Source: Pedobacter planticolens
GTDB lineage: Bacteria; Bacteroidota; Bacteroidia; Sphingobacteriales; Sphingobacteriaceae
NCBI RefSeq assembly: GCF_014172375.1
Contig: NZ_WNXD01000002.1
Location: 1,240,001-1,304,000, forward strand
Direction: 5' to 3'
Length of the DNA: 64,000 nt
Shown here piece after piece: positions 34,248 through 43,052 of the stretch (within the stretch, counting starts at the first letter, position 1; the number at the start of each line of letters is the position of its first letter). A program made the translations under genes and the position numbers. The notes below the pieces were generated by a model that was given only the letters and a program-made list of their open reading frames with translations, had not been told where the DNA came from and searched no databases.

Positions 34248-34937
34248 ATGTCTAAAGGAATAAAAATACTGATAGTTGAAGATGATGAAAATTTACGTTT
34301 TTTAGTCGTTCATCGTTTGCAAGCAGAAGGATATCAAGTACTCGAAAATAGCGATGGTATAACTGCTGTAGAAACTATTACTGCTGAAAAGCCAGATATT
34401 GTGTTGTTAGATTGGATGTTACCTGGCAAAGAAGGTGCAGAGGTTTGTGAAGAGGTTCGCAAAACAGGTTATGAAGGTTTAATTATCATGATGACTGCAA
34501 AAGCGCAAGATGTAGATAAAATTGATGCGTATAATTTTGGCGCTTCAGATTATGTAACTAAACCATTTAATATGGATGTTTTAGTAGCGATGTTAGATAG
34601 CAAAGTTAAATTTTTGCTGAATAATGATCGTTCAGAAATTCATCGTTTTGGTAATATGGAACATCATCCAAATATTCATACGTTATATCGTGATGGTAAA
34701 AAAATTGAGCTTACTATTTTAGAAAATAGAATATTATTATACTTTTTGCGTAATCCGAATAAAGTAATTAATCGCGATGAATTGATGCTGGTAGTTTGGG
34801 GTTATAACTCTGACGTAAATACGCGTACACTTGATATGCACATTGTTAGATTGCGTAAAAAAATAGAACTTAATCCAGATAACCCTCAGTTATTGCAAAC
34901 AGTACGCGGTATAGGTTATCGCTTTAACGCGGGGTAG
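34248..34937 (+). CDS. OmpR-family response regulator
   Basis: The 229-residue protein has a receiver domain with the acidic pair in VEDDEN, the phospho-acceptor Asp55 in VLLDWMLPG, Thr and Lys in MMTAKA and VTKPF, and a winged-helix domain ending in LDMHIVRLRKKIE and VRGIGYRF. It is the cognate partner of the upstream kinase by position and resembles RprY. The 80-bp gap before it contains repeats of CTTTCCAACTTT and GTTGTAA and no clear promoter. Confidence 0.93.
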   Translation: MSKGIKILIVEDDENLRFLVVHRLQAEGYQVLENSDGITAVETITAEKPDIVLLDWMLPGKEGAEVCEEVRKTGYEGLIIMMTAKAQDVDKIDAYNFGASDYVTKPFNMDVLVAMLDSKVKFLLNNDRSEIHRFGNMEHHPNIHTLYRDGKKIELTILENRILLYFLRNPNKVINRDELMLVVWGYNSDVNTRTLDMHIVRLRKKIELNPDNPQLLQTVRGIGYRFNAG

Positions 34938-35206
34938 TTAGAGGTAAAAGGTTGAGGGTTGTAAGGTCGGTCTACCGCCATCCTGAATTTATCAGTTGCT
35001 TCTATTGATTTCTGTCTTGAAGAGAGCTTCGCTGTTTATTTCAGCACATTTTCCATCATAAAAGACTTTGAAATGAACTAAGGTTAATAGAACTACAAAT
35101 TTTAAATGGGGTGCCTTTTTACATTATTGCATTAGTTTTGCTCTTTTTGATATGTAACCACAAGTGGCATAAATTAAATATTATACATAATATTAGGCTT
35201 TATTTC
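34938..35206. other. AT-rich intergenic region with a palindrome before the UbiA-like gene
   Basis: I see no gene in these ~270 bases. A partial repeat unit (CCATCCTGAATTTATCAG, 34979-34996) resembles the family at 51918-51979. Near the right end, AATATTA-taca-TAATATT (35177-35194) is a perfect 7-bp palindrome that overlaps the expected -33 position of the promoter at 35207, so it could be an operator. Confidence 0.4.
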
Positions 35207-35214
35207 TATTTTTG
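35207..35214 (+). promoter_or_regulatory. -7 promoter box of the UbiA-like gene
   Basis: TATTTTTG matches TAnnTTTG; the GTG at 35219 follows after exactly 4 nt. Confidence 0.55.
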
Positions 35215-35218
35215 ATAA

Positions 35219-36139
35219 GTGCATTCATTCGCTAAGTTTATCAAATCTATATTTTTTGGCAATTATTTTGTCGGTATACTCGCTGTTGCATTAACCATTG
35301 AGGCTTGTTTGCAATTAGGCTTACCATTCCCTTCTCTAACTTATTTTTTGTTATTATTTATTTCGCCAACTGTGTATTATACTTATGCGTATAGTGGGCA
35401 AACTACATTAAATGCTTCAGGCAATTTAAGGGCTAAATGGTATGCTAACAATAAAACATTTGTTAAATACAGTCAATGGGTTTTGTTTGCAATTTCTATG
35501 CTATTGGCTACCTATTTATTTATTAAAAATTTAGATAGCATTTTAGCATTACCTAAAGATTATTGGTTAAGTATTTTTGCTATTTTATTTGCTGGAGGCT
35601 TTTACTATAGTTTATTGCCAAAGTTGTTTTTTAATTTAAACCTACGCAACACAGGATGGTTAAAAGCTTTTATAATTGGTTTTGTATGGGCGTGTTGTGC
35701 TAATGTGCTCTTACTCATCATTCTTAAAATAGAATTAGGTATTAATGATAACGATTGGCCTTTGTGGATTTGGCTTTTTGTTAAGAATTGGATGTTTTGC
35801 ACTGTAAATGCTATTATATTTGATATTAAAGACTACCCAACAGATGCAAATAAAGACCTGAGAACTTTTGCTGTTCGCTATGGTTTGCGAACTACCATTT
35901 TTTATATTCTTTTACCACTTTTAGTAATTGGATTGCTTTCATTTTACATTTTTGCATATTATAGAGACTTCAATTTTTTGCAATTATTTTTTAATACTTT
36001 ACCTTTCGTGGCTACTATAGTCGTAGCATTTAGTATGCGTAAACGACAACAAATTTTGTATTATTTAATGGTTGTTGATGGATTAATATTATTTAAAGCC
36101 ATTTGTGGTATTTTAGGGATAGTTTTATATGCATTCTAA
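35219..36139 (+). CDS. UbiA-like prenyltransferase family membrane protein, first Asp-rich motif not recognised
   Basis: The 306-residue protein has eight or nine helices and resembles the UbiA superfamily. The second aspartate-rich site is visible as DIKDYPTDANKDLRTFAVRYG, in which Asp spacing and the final Gly follow the family. The first site, normally NxxxDxxxD after helix 2, is not recognisable: that part reads YTYAYSGQTTLNASGN. Substrate binding through two magnesium sites is therefore doubtful. The GTG start at 35219 is used because no other start lies before the first helices and a promoter box ends 4 nt upstream. The next gene, a methyltransferase, overlaps it by 11 bp, an order that recalls quinone or lipid modification pairs. 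Confidence 0.6.
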   Translation: MHSFAKFIKSIFFGNYFVGILAVALTIEACLQLGLPFPSLTYFLLLFISPTVYYTYAYSGQTTLNASGNLRAKWYANNKTFVKYSQWVLFAISMLLATYLFIKNLDSILALPKDYWLSIFAILFAGGFYYSLLPKLFFNLNLRNTGWLKAFIIGFVWACCANVLLLIILKIELGINDNDWPLWIWLFVKNWMFCTVNAIIFDIKDYPTDANKDLRTFAVRYGLRTTIFYILLPLLVIGLLSFYIFAYYRDFNFLQLFFNTLPFVATIVVAFSMRKRQQILYYLMVVDGLILFKAICGILGIVLYAF

Positions 36140-36764
36140 TTCACAGTTCTCTTATGATAAAATTGCCAAGAGGTACGATTTTTTGAGCCGATTGGTATTT
36201 TTTAAAGCACAAGTAAATGCCCAAATTAATCAACTTCCTTATTTAAATAATTGTACACATATTCTAATTGTTGGTGGTGGCACAGGGTGGATATTAAAAC
36301 ATTTGGATAGCCTTAAACAAACAATGCAAATTGTTTATGTAGAAACGTCATTAAAAATGATTGAATTGGCAAAAAAAATAGAAACTAAAAATAGGGTGCA
36401 TTTTGTGCATGTAGATATTGAAAAATTTCAACACTCAAATCTTTTCGATGCAGTTTTAACTCCTTTTCTATTCGATAATTTTGATAATGAAAAAGCAAAA
36501 AATGTATTTAATAAAATAAACACTATGCTAATACCCAATGCTATTTGGCTTTATACCGATTTTTATGTGCCAGAAAAAGGGGGGGCTTGGAAAAAAGCAA
36601 TTTTAAAATCAATGCACATTTTTTTTAGAGTTATAAATGTTGTAAACGTAACACATTTGGTTAATGTAAACTCTTTTTTTGCAAATGTCTTTACTAAAAT
36701 AGAAGAAAGAGGGTATTACGCTAATTTTATTAAAGCTATTATTTATAGAAAAACTAGCCCCTAG
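36129..36764 (+). CDS. Class I SAM-dependent methyltransferase
   Basis: The 211-residue protein starts with SYDKIAKRYDFLSRL, the type of opening seen in UbiE/MenG-like and related methyltransferases. The SAM-binding glycine motif is ILIVGGGTGWILKHL (motif I), with YVETSLKMIELA as motif II and FDAVLTPFLFDNF as motif IV. The substrate is unknown; overlap with the UbiA-like gene suggests a prenylated or otherwise membrane-bound product. Its last 11 bp overlap the end of the convergent phosphoesterase gene. Base composition is lower in GC than the surrounding genes, which might mark a transferred pair. Confidence 0.75.
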   Translation: MHSNSQFSYDKIAKRYDFLSRLVFFKAQVNAQINQLPYLNNCTHILIVGGGTGWILKHLDSLKQTMQIVYVETSLKMIELAKKIETKNRVHFVHVDIEKFQHSNLFDAVLTPFLFDNFDNEKAKNVFNKINTMLIPNAIWLYTDFYVPEKGGAWKKAILKSMHIFFRVINVVNVTHLVNVNSFFANVFTKIEERGYYANFIKAIIYRKTSP

Positions 36765-38010
36765 TTAACTCAAATATTGTAATTTCTGGTAAAATTCCTA
36801 CACGTCCCGGATAGCCCAAGAAACCGTAACCTACATTTACATATAATTGCTGCGCTTTTTCTCTGTAAAGTCCTGCCCATTCTTTGTAAATATACTGCAC
36901 TGGGCTCCACTGAAATTCTTTTAACCTAACGCCAAATTGCATACCATGAGTGTGACCGCTAAACATGGCATCTACATCTTGATATTTTTCTAAAACTTCG
37001 CCACGCCAATGTGATGGATCATGAGAAAGGAGTAATTTAACAGGTAAATCTTCGGTGTTTTTATATGCTAATTCCATCTTTCCATATTTAGGAAAGCGAC
37101 CCATTCCCCAATTTTCTATACCCAAAATTCCAATTTCTTCGCCATCAACTTTTAAGCGTCTATTTTCATTCATTAATAAATCATAACCCATTAATTTATG
37201 GGTGGTAATCATGTCTTGTAGGTTTTTAACCTTAGCAGGAGAACTTTCCTTCCCAAAATAATAATCACCATAATCGTGGTTACCTAAAGTAGAATAAACA
37301 CCTAATGGCGCTTTAACTTTAGAGAAAATATCTTGATAATCTTTAACCTCATTGGTTAGGTTATTTACCAAATCTCCAGTAAAGAAAATAAAGTCTGGTT
37401 TTTCTGCCAAAAGCATTTCTACACCCCCCTTCACAGCAGTTTTATTGTAAAAACTACCCGAATGGATATCGGATATTTGCCCTAATTTAATGCCGTCAAA
37501 GGCTTTTGGTAAATTAGGAAGAACGAGTTTTACTCTTTTTATTTTATAATCGTATGCGCCAGAAATAATGCCCCAACTTAAAGAACTTAAAGGAACTGCC
37601 GCTGCTACAAGTCCAGCTTTTACTAAAAAAGAAGAACGACTAATAGGCTCGTCAATTGGTTGCTTAGTTGTTTGGCTGTTTGGTTGTTTTGTTTTAGCTA
37701 AGCGGATTAATTTAATGGAAAATCTCCTTAAATCATCGATTAATAAAAATGGCAGCATGAAAACTTTTCCAACAGTTAACAAGAAAAAAGCAACTAAAAT
37801 AATTGCTCGTGCCGTTAGAAATAAATTGAGAAAAATGGCCGAAAAAACACCAATTATTAACAGAATATTAATCGTCCACCAAGTAATAGTGAAATTTCTG
37901 ATTCGCTTAGCAGACCATTTTTTGAAAACGCTAATAATGGCTTTGTAGCAGTAAAAATCTAGTAAAAGAACTACTAGGCAAAGTATAGTTAAAAATCCTG
38001 TTCTTCCCAT
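36754..38010 (-). CDS. Membrane-anchored metallophosphoesterase (YkuE/YaeI-like)
   Basis: The 418-residue protein has four N-terminal helices, a fifth near residue 135, and a calcineurin-like domain from about 160. The metal-ligand motifs are all visible: SDIHSG, FFTGDLVNN, STLGNHDYG, LLSHDP and SGHTHG. Members cleave phosphoesters such as UDP-diacylglucosamine or cyclic nucleotides; which applies here cannot be told. The Arg/Ser-rich linker before the fifth helix is not a good twin-arginine signal. Confidence 0.9.
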   Translation of the reverse strand: MGRTGFLTILCLVVLLLDFYCYKAIISVFKKWSAKRIRNFTITWWTINILLIIGVFSAIFLNLFLTARAIILVAFFLLTVGKVFMLPFLLIDDLRRFSIKLIRLAKTKQPNSQTTKQPIDEPISRSSFLVKAGLVAAAVPLSSLSWGIISGAYDYKIKRVKLVLPNLPKAFDGIKLGQISDIHSGSFYNKTAVKGGVEMLLAEKPDFIFFTGDLVNNLTNEVKDYQDIFSKVKAPLGVYSTLGNHDYGDYYFGKESSPAKVKNLQDMITTHKLMGYDLLMNENRRLKVDGEEIGILGIENWGMGRFPKYGKMELAYKNTEDLPVKLLLSHDPSHWRGEVLEKYQDVDAMFSGHTHGMQFGVRLKEFQWSPVQYIYKEWAGLYREKAQQLYVNVGYGFLGYPGRVGILPEITIFELTRG

Positions 38011-38057
38011 TTGTGGTGTAAAAGTAGTAATATAATAAAGATTAAGGAGTAGGTTGC

Positions 38058-39539
38058 TTACCGAAAATCATCTTCGTCCTCGTCGGTTAAATCTACGTTG
38101 AAAAGACTATCAAACATATCCGAAAAACCGAAACCACTAGTTAAGTAATTTTTGCTCAATTGTGAAAATTCTGCTAAGCCATGTAATACAAATTCCATCA
38201 ATAAAAGCGTTTGGTTTTCGCTTAGTTTGGGGTGAAATTTCTGAACTAATTCATTTAATCCCTCCACATCCATTAACCTTTTTTTGTATTGATCCAACTT
38301 CAAATCATCAGCAATATCTATCGTATTACCTTCGGTAAACCATTCGGTAATTTTTGTATATGGATTAGCAGTTTTGCTTTTTTTAGCTCTTTCTGGATCT
38401 GGGAAATAACGAGCAAATAAATGCTTAATTGCTTTTCCTATTAACGTATGTGCAACTTTGGCCGGACCTTCTAATTCGCCCTCGTAAACTAATTCGATTT
38501 TACCGGTAACCGCAGGGATAATTCCACTTAAATCTGCTAAACGCACAAAAGTTGATTTTTCATGATTAATCAGCATTCTTCGCTCTGCGTTACTAATTAA
38601 ATTCTCATATGCTGAGATAGTCAAACGAGCAGAAACACCAGATTTTTGATCAATAAATTCACTTTTACGTGCCTCAAAAGCAACTTGTTCAATTAAATCT
38701 TTTAGTAATCCATCAACTTCAATTAAACGTTGTTCATCAGTCAATTTTGCTTCTTGGAAAGTAATTTTTCGAGAAATTTCTACAGTTTTTGGATAATGTG
38801 TTAAAATTTGACTTTCAATTCTATCTTTTAGAGGAGTTACGATGCTACCGCGATTGGTATAATCTTCTGGATTTGCAGTAAATACAAATTGAATATCTAG
38901 TGGTAAACGCAATTTGAAACCACGAATTTGAATGTCTTTTTCTTGTAGCATATTAAATAGGGCCACCTGAATACGAGCTTGTAAATCGGGTAATTCATTA
39001 ATCACAAATATTCCGCGATGCGCTCTTGGAATTAACCCAAAATGGATTACACGTTCATCATTATACGTTAATTTTAAAGTTGCTGCTTTGATCGGATCAA
39101 CATCGCCAATTAAATCGGCAACGGTAACATCTGGTGTAGCCAATTTTTCTGTATAACGGTCATTACGGTGTTGCCATAAAATTGGTGTGTCATCGCCTTT
39201 TTGTGCTATCTCGTTTTTAGCATACCATGAAATAGGATTTAAAGGATCGTCAAAAATCTCACTTGCTGCAACGTAAGGAATATATTCGTCTAACAAATTT
39301 ACCATTAAACGAGCAATTCTAGTTTTCGCCTGACCACGTAAACCTAATAACAAAACATTATGTCTTGATAAAATAGCAGTTTGCAATTCTGGGATAACGG
39401 TTTCATCGTAACCAAGAATTCCCTCAAAACCAAGCTCTTTTTGTTGAAGTTGTTTAATCAGATTTTTTCTTAATTCGTCTTTAACGCTAAGTGAAATATA
39501 GTTGGAGGCTTTTAATTCGCCTAATGTTTTAATATCCAT
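38058..39539 (-). CDS. MoxR/Mg-chelatase ChlI-like AAA+ ATPase
   Basis: The 493-residue protein has Walker A at LLLGLRGQAKTRIARL (around residue 70), Walker B at FVINELPDL, and sensor-like VFTANPEDYTNRGSI. The order and the later TPLKDRIESQ segment fit the ChlI/MoxR group, which acts with VWA-domain partners to load metal ions or remodel proteins. The partner is encoded 24 bp upstream (39564-40661), so the two form an operon. Confidence 0.88.
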   Translation of the reverse strand: MDIKTLGELKASNYISLSVKDELRKNLIKQLQQKELGFEGILGYDETVIPELQTAILSRHNVLLLGLRGQAKTRIARLMVNLLDEYIPYVAASEIFDDPLNPISWYAKNEIAQKGDDTPILWQHRNDRYTEKLATPDVTVADLIGDVDPIKAATLKLTYNDERVIHFGLIPRAHRGIFVINELPDLQARIQVALFNMLQEKDIQIRGFKLRLPLDIQFVFTANPEDYTNRGSIVTPLKDRIESQILTHYPKTVEISRKITFQEAKLTDEQRLIEVDGLLKDLIEQVAFEARKSEFIDQKSGVSARLTISAYENLISNAERRMLINHEKSTFVRLADLSGIIPAVTGKIELVYEGELEGPAKVAHTLIGKAIKHLFARYFPDPERAKKSKTANPYTKITEWFTEGNTIDIADDLKLDQYKKRLMDVEGLNELVQKFHPKLSENQTLLLMEFVLHGLAEFSQLSKNYLTSGFGFSDMFDSLFNVDLTDEDEDDFR

Positions 39540-39563
39540 TTGATGTATAAATGTTTCTGACTT

Positions 39564-40661
39564 TTAGTTTCCTCTAAAAGTTTTTCTTCTGTTTTTAATA
39601 TAATCTTCAAAAATGTATTCGCCCAAACCAGTTAATGAACTATAAAAAGCTCTACCACCATTAACTTGCGTAAACTGTCTTACAAACTGTTGCAAATAAG
39701 GGTCTTGTGCAATCATAAAGGTAGTAATTGGAATGTTTAAACGTTTACATTGCGCTGCCATATTTAAGGTTTTTCCAATTACTTTTCTATCCAAACCCAT
39801 ACTATTTTTATAATACCGACCATTTTCCTTTAAACAAGTTGGTTTTCCATCGGTAATCATAAATATTTGCTTGTTATGAGTTTTTCTACGACGCAATAAA
39901 TCTGTCGCTAATTCTAATCCTGCTAAGGTATTGGTATGGTAAGGGCCAACTTGTAAATAGGGTAAATCTTTAATCGTGATAGGCCAAGCATCGTTTCCAA
40001 AAACTACAATATCTAATGTATCTTTTGGATATTTGGTTTTAATCAGCTCTGCTAAAGCCATTGCAGTTTTTTTTGCAGGTGTAATTCTGTCTTCACCGTA
40101 TAAAATCATAGAATGAGAAATATCTATCATTAACACAGTTGATGTTAACGTTTTATAATCTTTTTCTTCGACTTCTAAATCCTTTTCTGTTAGCGTAAAA
40201 TTACTAATACCATGATTTATTTGCGCATTTTGGATCGACGCCGTCATGTCGATTTGGTCTAAACTATCGCCAAAATTGTATTCACGGCGATCGGCATTTT
40301 TTTCTTCTCCAATACCTGAAATATTACTGTTATGATTTCCTTTTCCAGCTTTTTTTAACTTGCCAAATATTTCTTCTAATGCAGATTTTCGAATGGTTTG
40401 TTCAGTTTTTGCAGTGATTTTAACTTCACCATTTTCCTCTTTGAGATAGCCTTTTTCTTTCAAATCCTCAATGAAATCGCCCATAGCATATTCATTATTG
40501 GTGAATTTGTATTGCTTATCAAGCTCGTTCATCCAGGCCAAAGTTTCTCCAGCATCGCCAGCAGTATAATTAAGTAGTTCGGTAAAAAGCTTAAGCAATT
40601 CATCGAAACCACCTTTTGGCAATTCGTTTGGTAAAAATTTTGAAAATTGAAATCCTCTCAT
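39564..40661 (-). CDS. VWA-domain protein, partner of the MoxR-type ATPase
   Basis: The start at 40661 (MRGFQFSKFLPNELPKGG) gives 365 residues; the longer frame from 40961 would overlap the divergent gene at 40748 and reads as non-coding. The C-terminal von Willebrand A domain has the metal-ion site DISHS, with the conserved Thr-like and Asp positions in DIVVFGND and MITDGKP. The N-terminal half is acidic and helical. VWA/AAA pairs of this kind act as cofactor-insertion or complex-remodelling machines; the target is not identified. Confidence 0.88.
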   Translation of the reverse strand: MRGFQFSKFLPNELPKGGFDELLKLFTELLNYTAGDAGETLAWMNELDKQYKFTNNEYAMGDFIEDLKEKGYLKEENGEVKITAKTEQTIRKSALEEIFGKLKKAGKGNHNSNISGIGEEKNADRREYNFGDSLDQIDMTASIQNAQINHGISNFTLTEKDLEVEEKDYKTLTSTVLMIDISHSMILYGEDRITPAKKTAMALAELIKTKYPKDTLDIVVFGNDAWPITIKDLPYLQVGPYHTNTLAGLELATDLLRRRKTHNKQIFMITDGKPTCLKENGRYYKNSMGLDRKVIGKTLNMAAQCKRLNIPITTFMIAQDPYLQQFVRQFTQVNGGRAFYSSLTGLGEYIFEDYIKNRRKTFRGN

Positions 40662-40747
40662 GTTTATGATAAACGCAGTACCGAAGGTAAAAGTTTGAGA
40701 ATGAACTAATGTTATGGACTTGTAAAAATAGCTTGCTATATTTAAAG

Positions 40748-41173
40748 ATGAAAAAATTAATACTAGTGCTGATTTGCTTATTTTCCTTACAAGCTCAAGC
40801 ACAAAAAGTTGATGATAAACAAGCTGTTTTGAACCTTTTAGAGAAGCAGCGAGCCGATTGGAATAAAGGTGATGTTGAGGCTTACATGCAAGGTTATTGG
40901 AAAAGCGATAGCTTATTATTTGTAGGGAAAAGCGGACCAACGTATGGATGGCAAAAAACATTAGATAATTATAAAAAAGGTTACCCAGATAAAGCTGCGA
41001 TGGGTTTTTTAATTTTTGGAATTAAAAAAGTAGAGTTTTTAACTAAAGATAAAGCTTTTGTTTTAGGAAGCTGGAATGTGAAACGTGAAAAAGATGAATT
41101 AAAAGGTTATTTCACGCTTTTACTGCGCAAAATAAATGGCGTTTGGAAAGTTGTAGTTGATCATAGTAGTTAA
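40748..41173 (+). CDS. SnoaL/DUF4440-like NTF2-fold protein, exported
   Basis: The start at 40748 (MKKLILVLICLFSLQAQAQ) gives a signal peptide and a 141-residue protein; the earlier ATG at 40709 would spoil the signal. The mature part shows the NTF2-like order: a helix AVLNLLEKQRADWNKGDVEAYMQGY, then strands up to LLLRKINGVWKVVVDHSS. The family includes small ligand-binding or isomerase-like proteins without a fixed role. A box reading TATATTTA (one mismatch to TAnnTTTG) ends 3 nt before the ATG. Confidence 0.82.
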   Translation: MKKLILVLICLFSLQAQAQKVDDKQAVLNLLEKQRADWNKGDVEAYMQGYWKSDSLLFVGKSGPTYGWQKTLDNYKKGYPDKAAMGFLIFGIKKVEFLTKDKAFVLGSWNVKREKDELKGYFTLLLRKINGVWKVVVDHSS

Positions 41174-41186
41174 CGTAAAAAACAAA

Positions 41187-41217
41187 AAAGGTCAAAACAA
41201 TTATTGCTTTGACCTTT
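41187..41217. terminator. Bidirectional terminator between convergent genes
   Basis: Arms AAAGGTCAAA (41187-41196) and TTTGACCTTT (41208-41217) form a ten-base-pair stem with an 11-nt loop. A-rich sequence precedes it and T-runs are formed on either strand, so it can serve both the NTF2-like gene and the cupin gene. Confidence 0.75.
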
Positions 41218-41237
41218 AAACTATCTTTATAAAGAAT

Positions 41238-42119
41238 CTATTTTGGACTTCCGTTTTTTAAAGCTCTTTCTGCTCGTTTAACAGCTAATTTTTCTCTCCA
41301 TTGCGCATAAGGAGCTTTAAAAGCCATTTTCAATAAACTATCTACACCACCTTTAATGGCCAAATTGAAAACGCTTGCTGCTTTTCTACTTAAAGATGCA
41401 TCCCAAGCTCTTAAACTTAAAGAGAAAGAACCGTCCAAATATTTCATCCAGTGCCACATACCAGTTGGCATAAATAAAGTATCACCGTGTTCTAAAAAAA
41501 CTTCGTAACCTTCTACGCCATTTAAGGCAGGGAATTTTTCGAAATCTGGATTAGCAACATCATAATCTTCTAATGCATATGTTGCATTTGGAATACAGTA
41601 TAAACGTTTTTTCCATTTATTATCAAATAGAATGATGTGCTTTCTTCCACCAAAATGAGTATGGAAAAGATGAGGTAAATCTATATCGTAATGTAAAAAA
41701 GTAACAGAGTTAGAACCACCAAAAAACATGGCTGGCATGCTTTCTATGAAGCCACCCATTAAATCTTTAGGGATTTTAATATCGTTAATTAAACTTGGAA
41801 CATGCTTAAACAAATTAAAAAAGAAGATCCGTAACTCGGTAGGCTCTCTTTTAATCAAGTCCAAATAATCGCCAAATTTCATGCTAGCAATAGATGCATT
41901 AATTGGTTTTGTAGGATCAGCCTTAGAATTATCAACCAAATTAACTTCAATATCGCCACCAATTTCCTTTAAATAATCGGTCGTCCATTTTTCACGGGCT
42001 GGCCAATCTTTTGTTAATCCTTTAATTATTAGTGGTTTTCTAGCGTCCAAATAGTTTTTTTTAAAATCTTCTGGGCTAATGGTTTCAACGGTGTCAACTG
42101 GTTTTAAAATAAAGCTCAT
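41238..42119 (-). CDS. Cupin-like (JmjC/Cupin_8) dioxygenase family protein
   Basis: The 293-residue protein belongs to the cupin-8 group of iron(II)/2-oxoglutarate oxygenases. The metal ligands are in LHYDIDLPH (HxD) and a later His in PTGMWHWMKYL, and KHIILFD probably binds 2-oxoglutarate. KGLTKDWPAREKW near the N-terminus is also typical. Such proteins hydroxylate protein side chains or small molecules; the substrate is unknown. It stands alone, ended by the terminator at 41187-41217. Confidence 0.88.
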   Translation of the reverse strand: MSFILKPVDTVETISPEDFKKNYLDARKPLIIKGLTKDWPAREKWTTDYLKEIGGDIEVNLVDNSKADPTKPINASIASMKFGDYLDLIKREPTELRIFFFNLFKHVPSLINDIKIPKDLMGGFIESMPAMFFGGSNSVTFLHYDIDLPHLFHTHFGGRKHIILFDNKWKKRLYCIPNATYALEDYDVANPDFEKFPALNGVEGYEVFLEHGDTLFMPTGMWHWMKYLDGSFSLSLRAWDASLSRKAASVFNLAIKGGVDSLLKMAFKAPYAQWREKLAVKRAERALKNGSPK

Positions 42120-42266
42120 AGTATGGCAATAAGATTAAATTTTGTGGTTAAGCAATCAGCTATCCAAATACAAAAATGTAAATTAAAATTTAAAATGTGT
42201 AGGCATTAGTTATAAAATGTTAAGACGATGATAATTTGATGTAAACTTAAAAAGTATCAACTCGGA

Positions 42267-43052
42267 TTAAGTAACTTTCGCTTTGCGGATAATTTTAGAA
42301 AAATAGCGTGGGAAAAAGCGTTTAAGCAATACTCCTTTTACTTCTTTACCGCCAATATAAACCTCTTCTTTTTTTGCTTCAATTGCTTTCACGATTTGTT
42401 CAGCACAAACTTCTGGAAGCATGCCATTTTCTTGTGCATCATCCATAGTGCCTTGTGCAGCACCATTTGCGGTTACTGCATTGATCGTTACGTTTGTTTT
42501 GATAAAACCTGGGCAAGCCAACATAATATGAATGTTGGGATTGTCTATTTCTATGCGAAGTGAATCAAAATAACCATGTAAAGCGTGTTTTGATGCGGAA
42601 TACGCAGAGCGGAAACGAGTGCCAAATTTACCTACTAAACTACTTACACAAACAATACTACCACTTCCTTGCGCTAATATTTGAGGTAAAACAGCTTTAC
42701 TTAAAATTACTGTTCCCCAAAAATTAACATCCATTAAACGCTTTTCGGTTTCTAAATTAGTTTCTAGTGTTAAACTTCTTTGACTAATTCCGCCGCTGTT
42801 AATTAATATGTCGATTTTTCCAAAAATTTTGATGGCCTCATCGGCTTTGCCTTTTAAGGAAGCGTTATCGGCTAAATCTAACGATAAAACATGTACATTA
42901 ATTTGATCTTTGCAATTAGATTTAACTCTAAAAAGCTCATCGCGGTTGCGGGAAGAGATAATTAATTTTACGCCAGCTTTATTGTAAGCATACACTAATG
43001 CCTCACCAATTCCTGACGAAGCTCCGGTAATCCACACGATTTTATTTTTCAT
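42267..43052 (-). CDS. Short-chain dehydrogenase/reductase
   Basis: The 261-residue SDR has the nucleotide motif TGASSGIGEAL, the NSGG segment in place of NNAG (INSGGISQ), and the catalytic Ser, Tyr and Lys in VSSLVGKFG and YSASKHAL. The C-terminal basic stretch could be a membrane contact, as in lipid-acting SDRs of the DHRS7 type. It overlaps the end of the sterol-desaturase-like gene by 11 bp, so the pair may act on one lipid or ketone substrate. Confidence 0.92.
   Translation of the reverse strand: MKNKIVWITGASSGIGEALVYAYNKAGVKLIISSRNRDELFRVKSNCKDQINVHVLSLDLADNASLKGKADEAIKIFGKIDILINSGGISQRSLTLETNLETEKRLMDVNFWGTVILSKAVLPQILAQGSGSIVCVSSLVGKFGTRFRSAYSASKHALHGYFDSLRIEIDNPNIHIMLACPGFIKTNVTINAVTANGAAQGTMDDAQENGMLPEVCAEQIVKAIEAKKEEVYIGGKEVKGVLLKRFFPRYFSKIIRKAKVT

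Noticed and set aside
40662..40961. N-terminal extension of the VWA protein to 40961
   Set aside because: It overlaps the signal peptide coding region of the divergent NTF2-like gene and has no family character; the ATG at 40661 begins a typical N-terminus.
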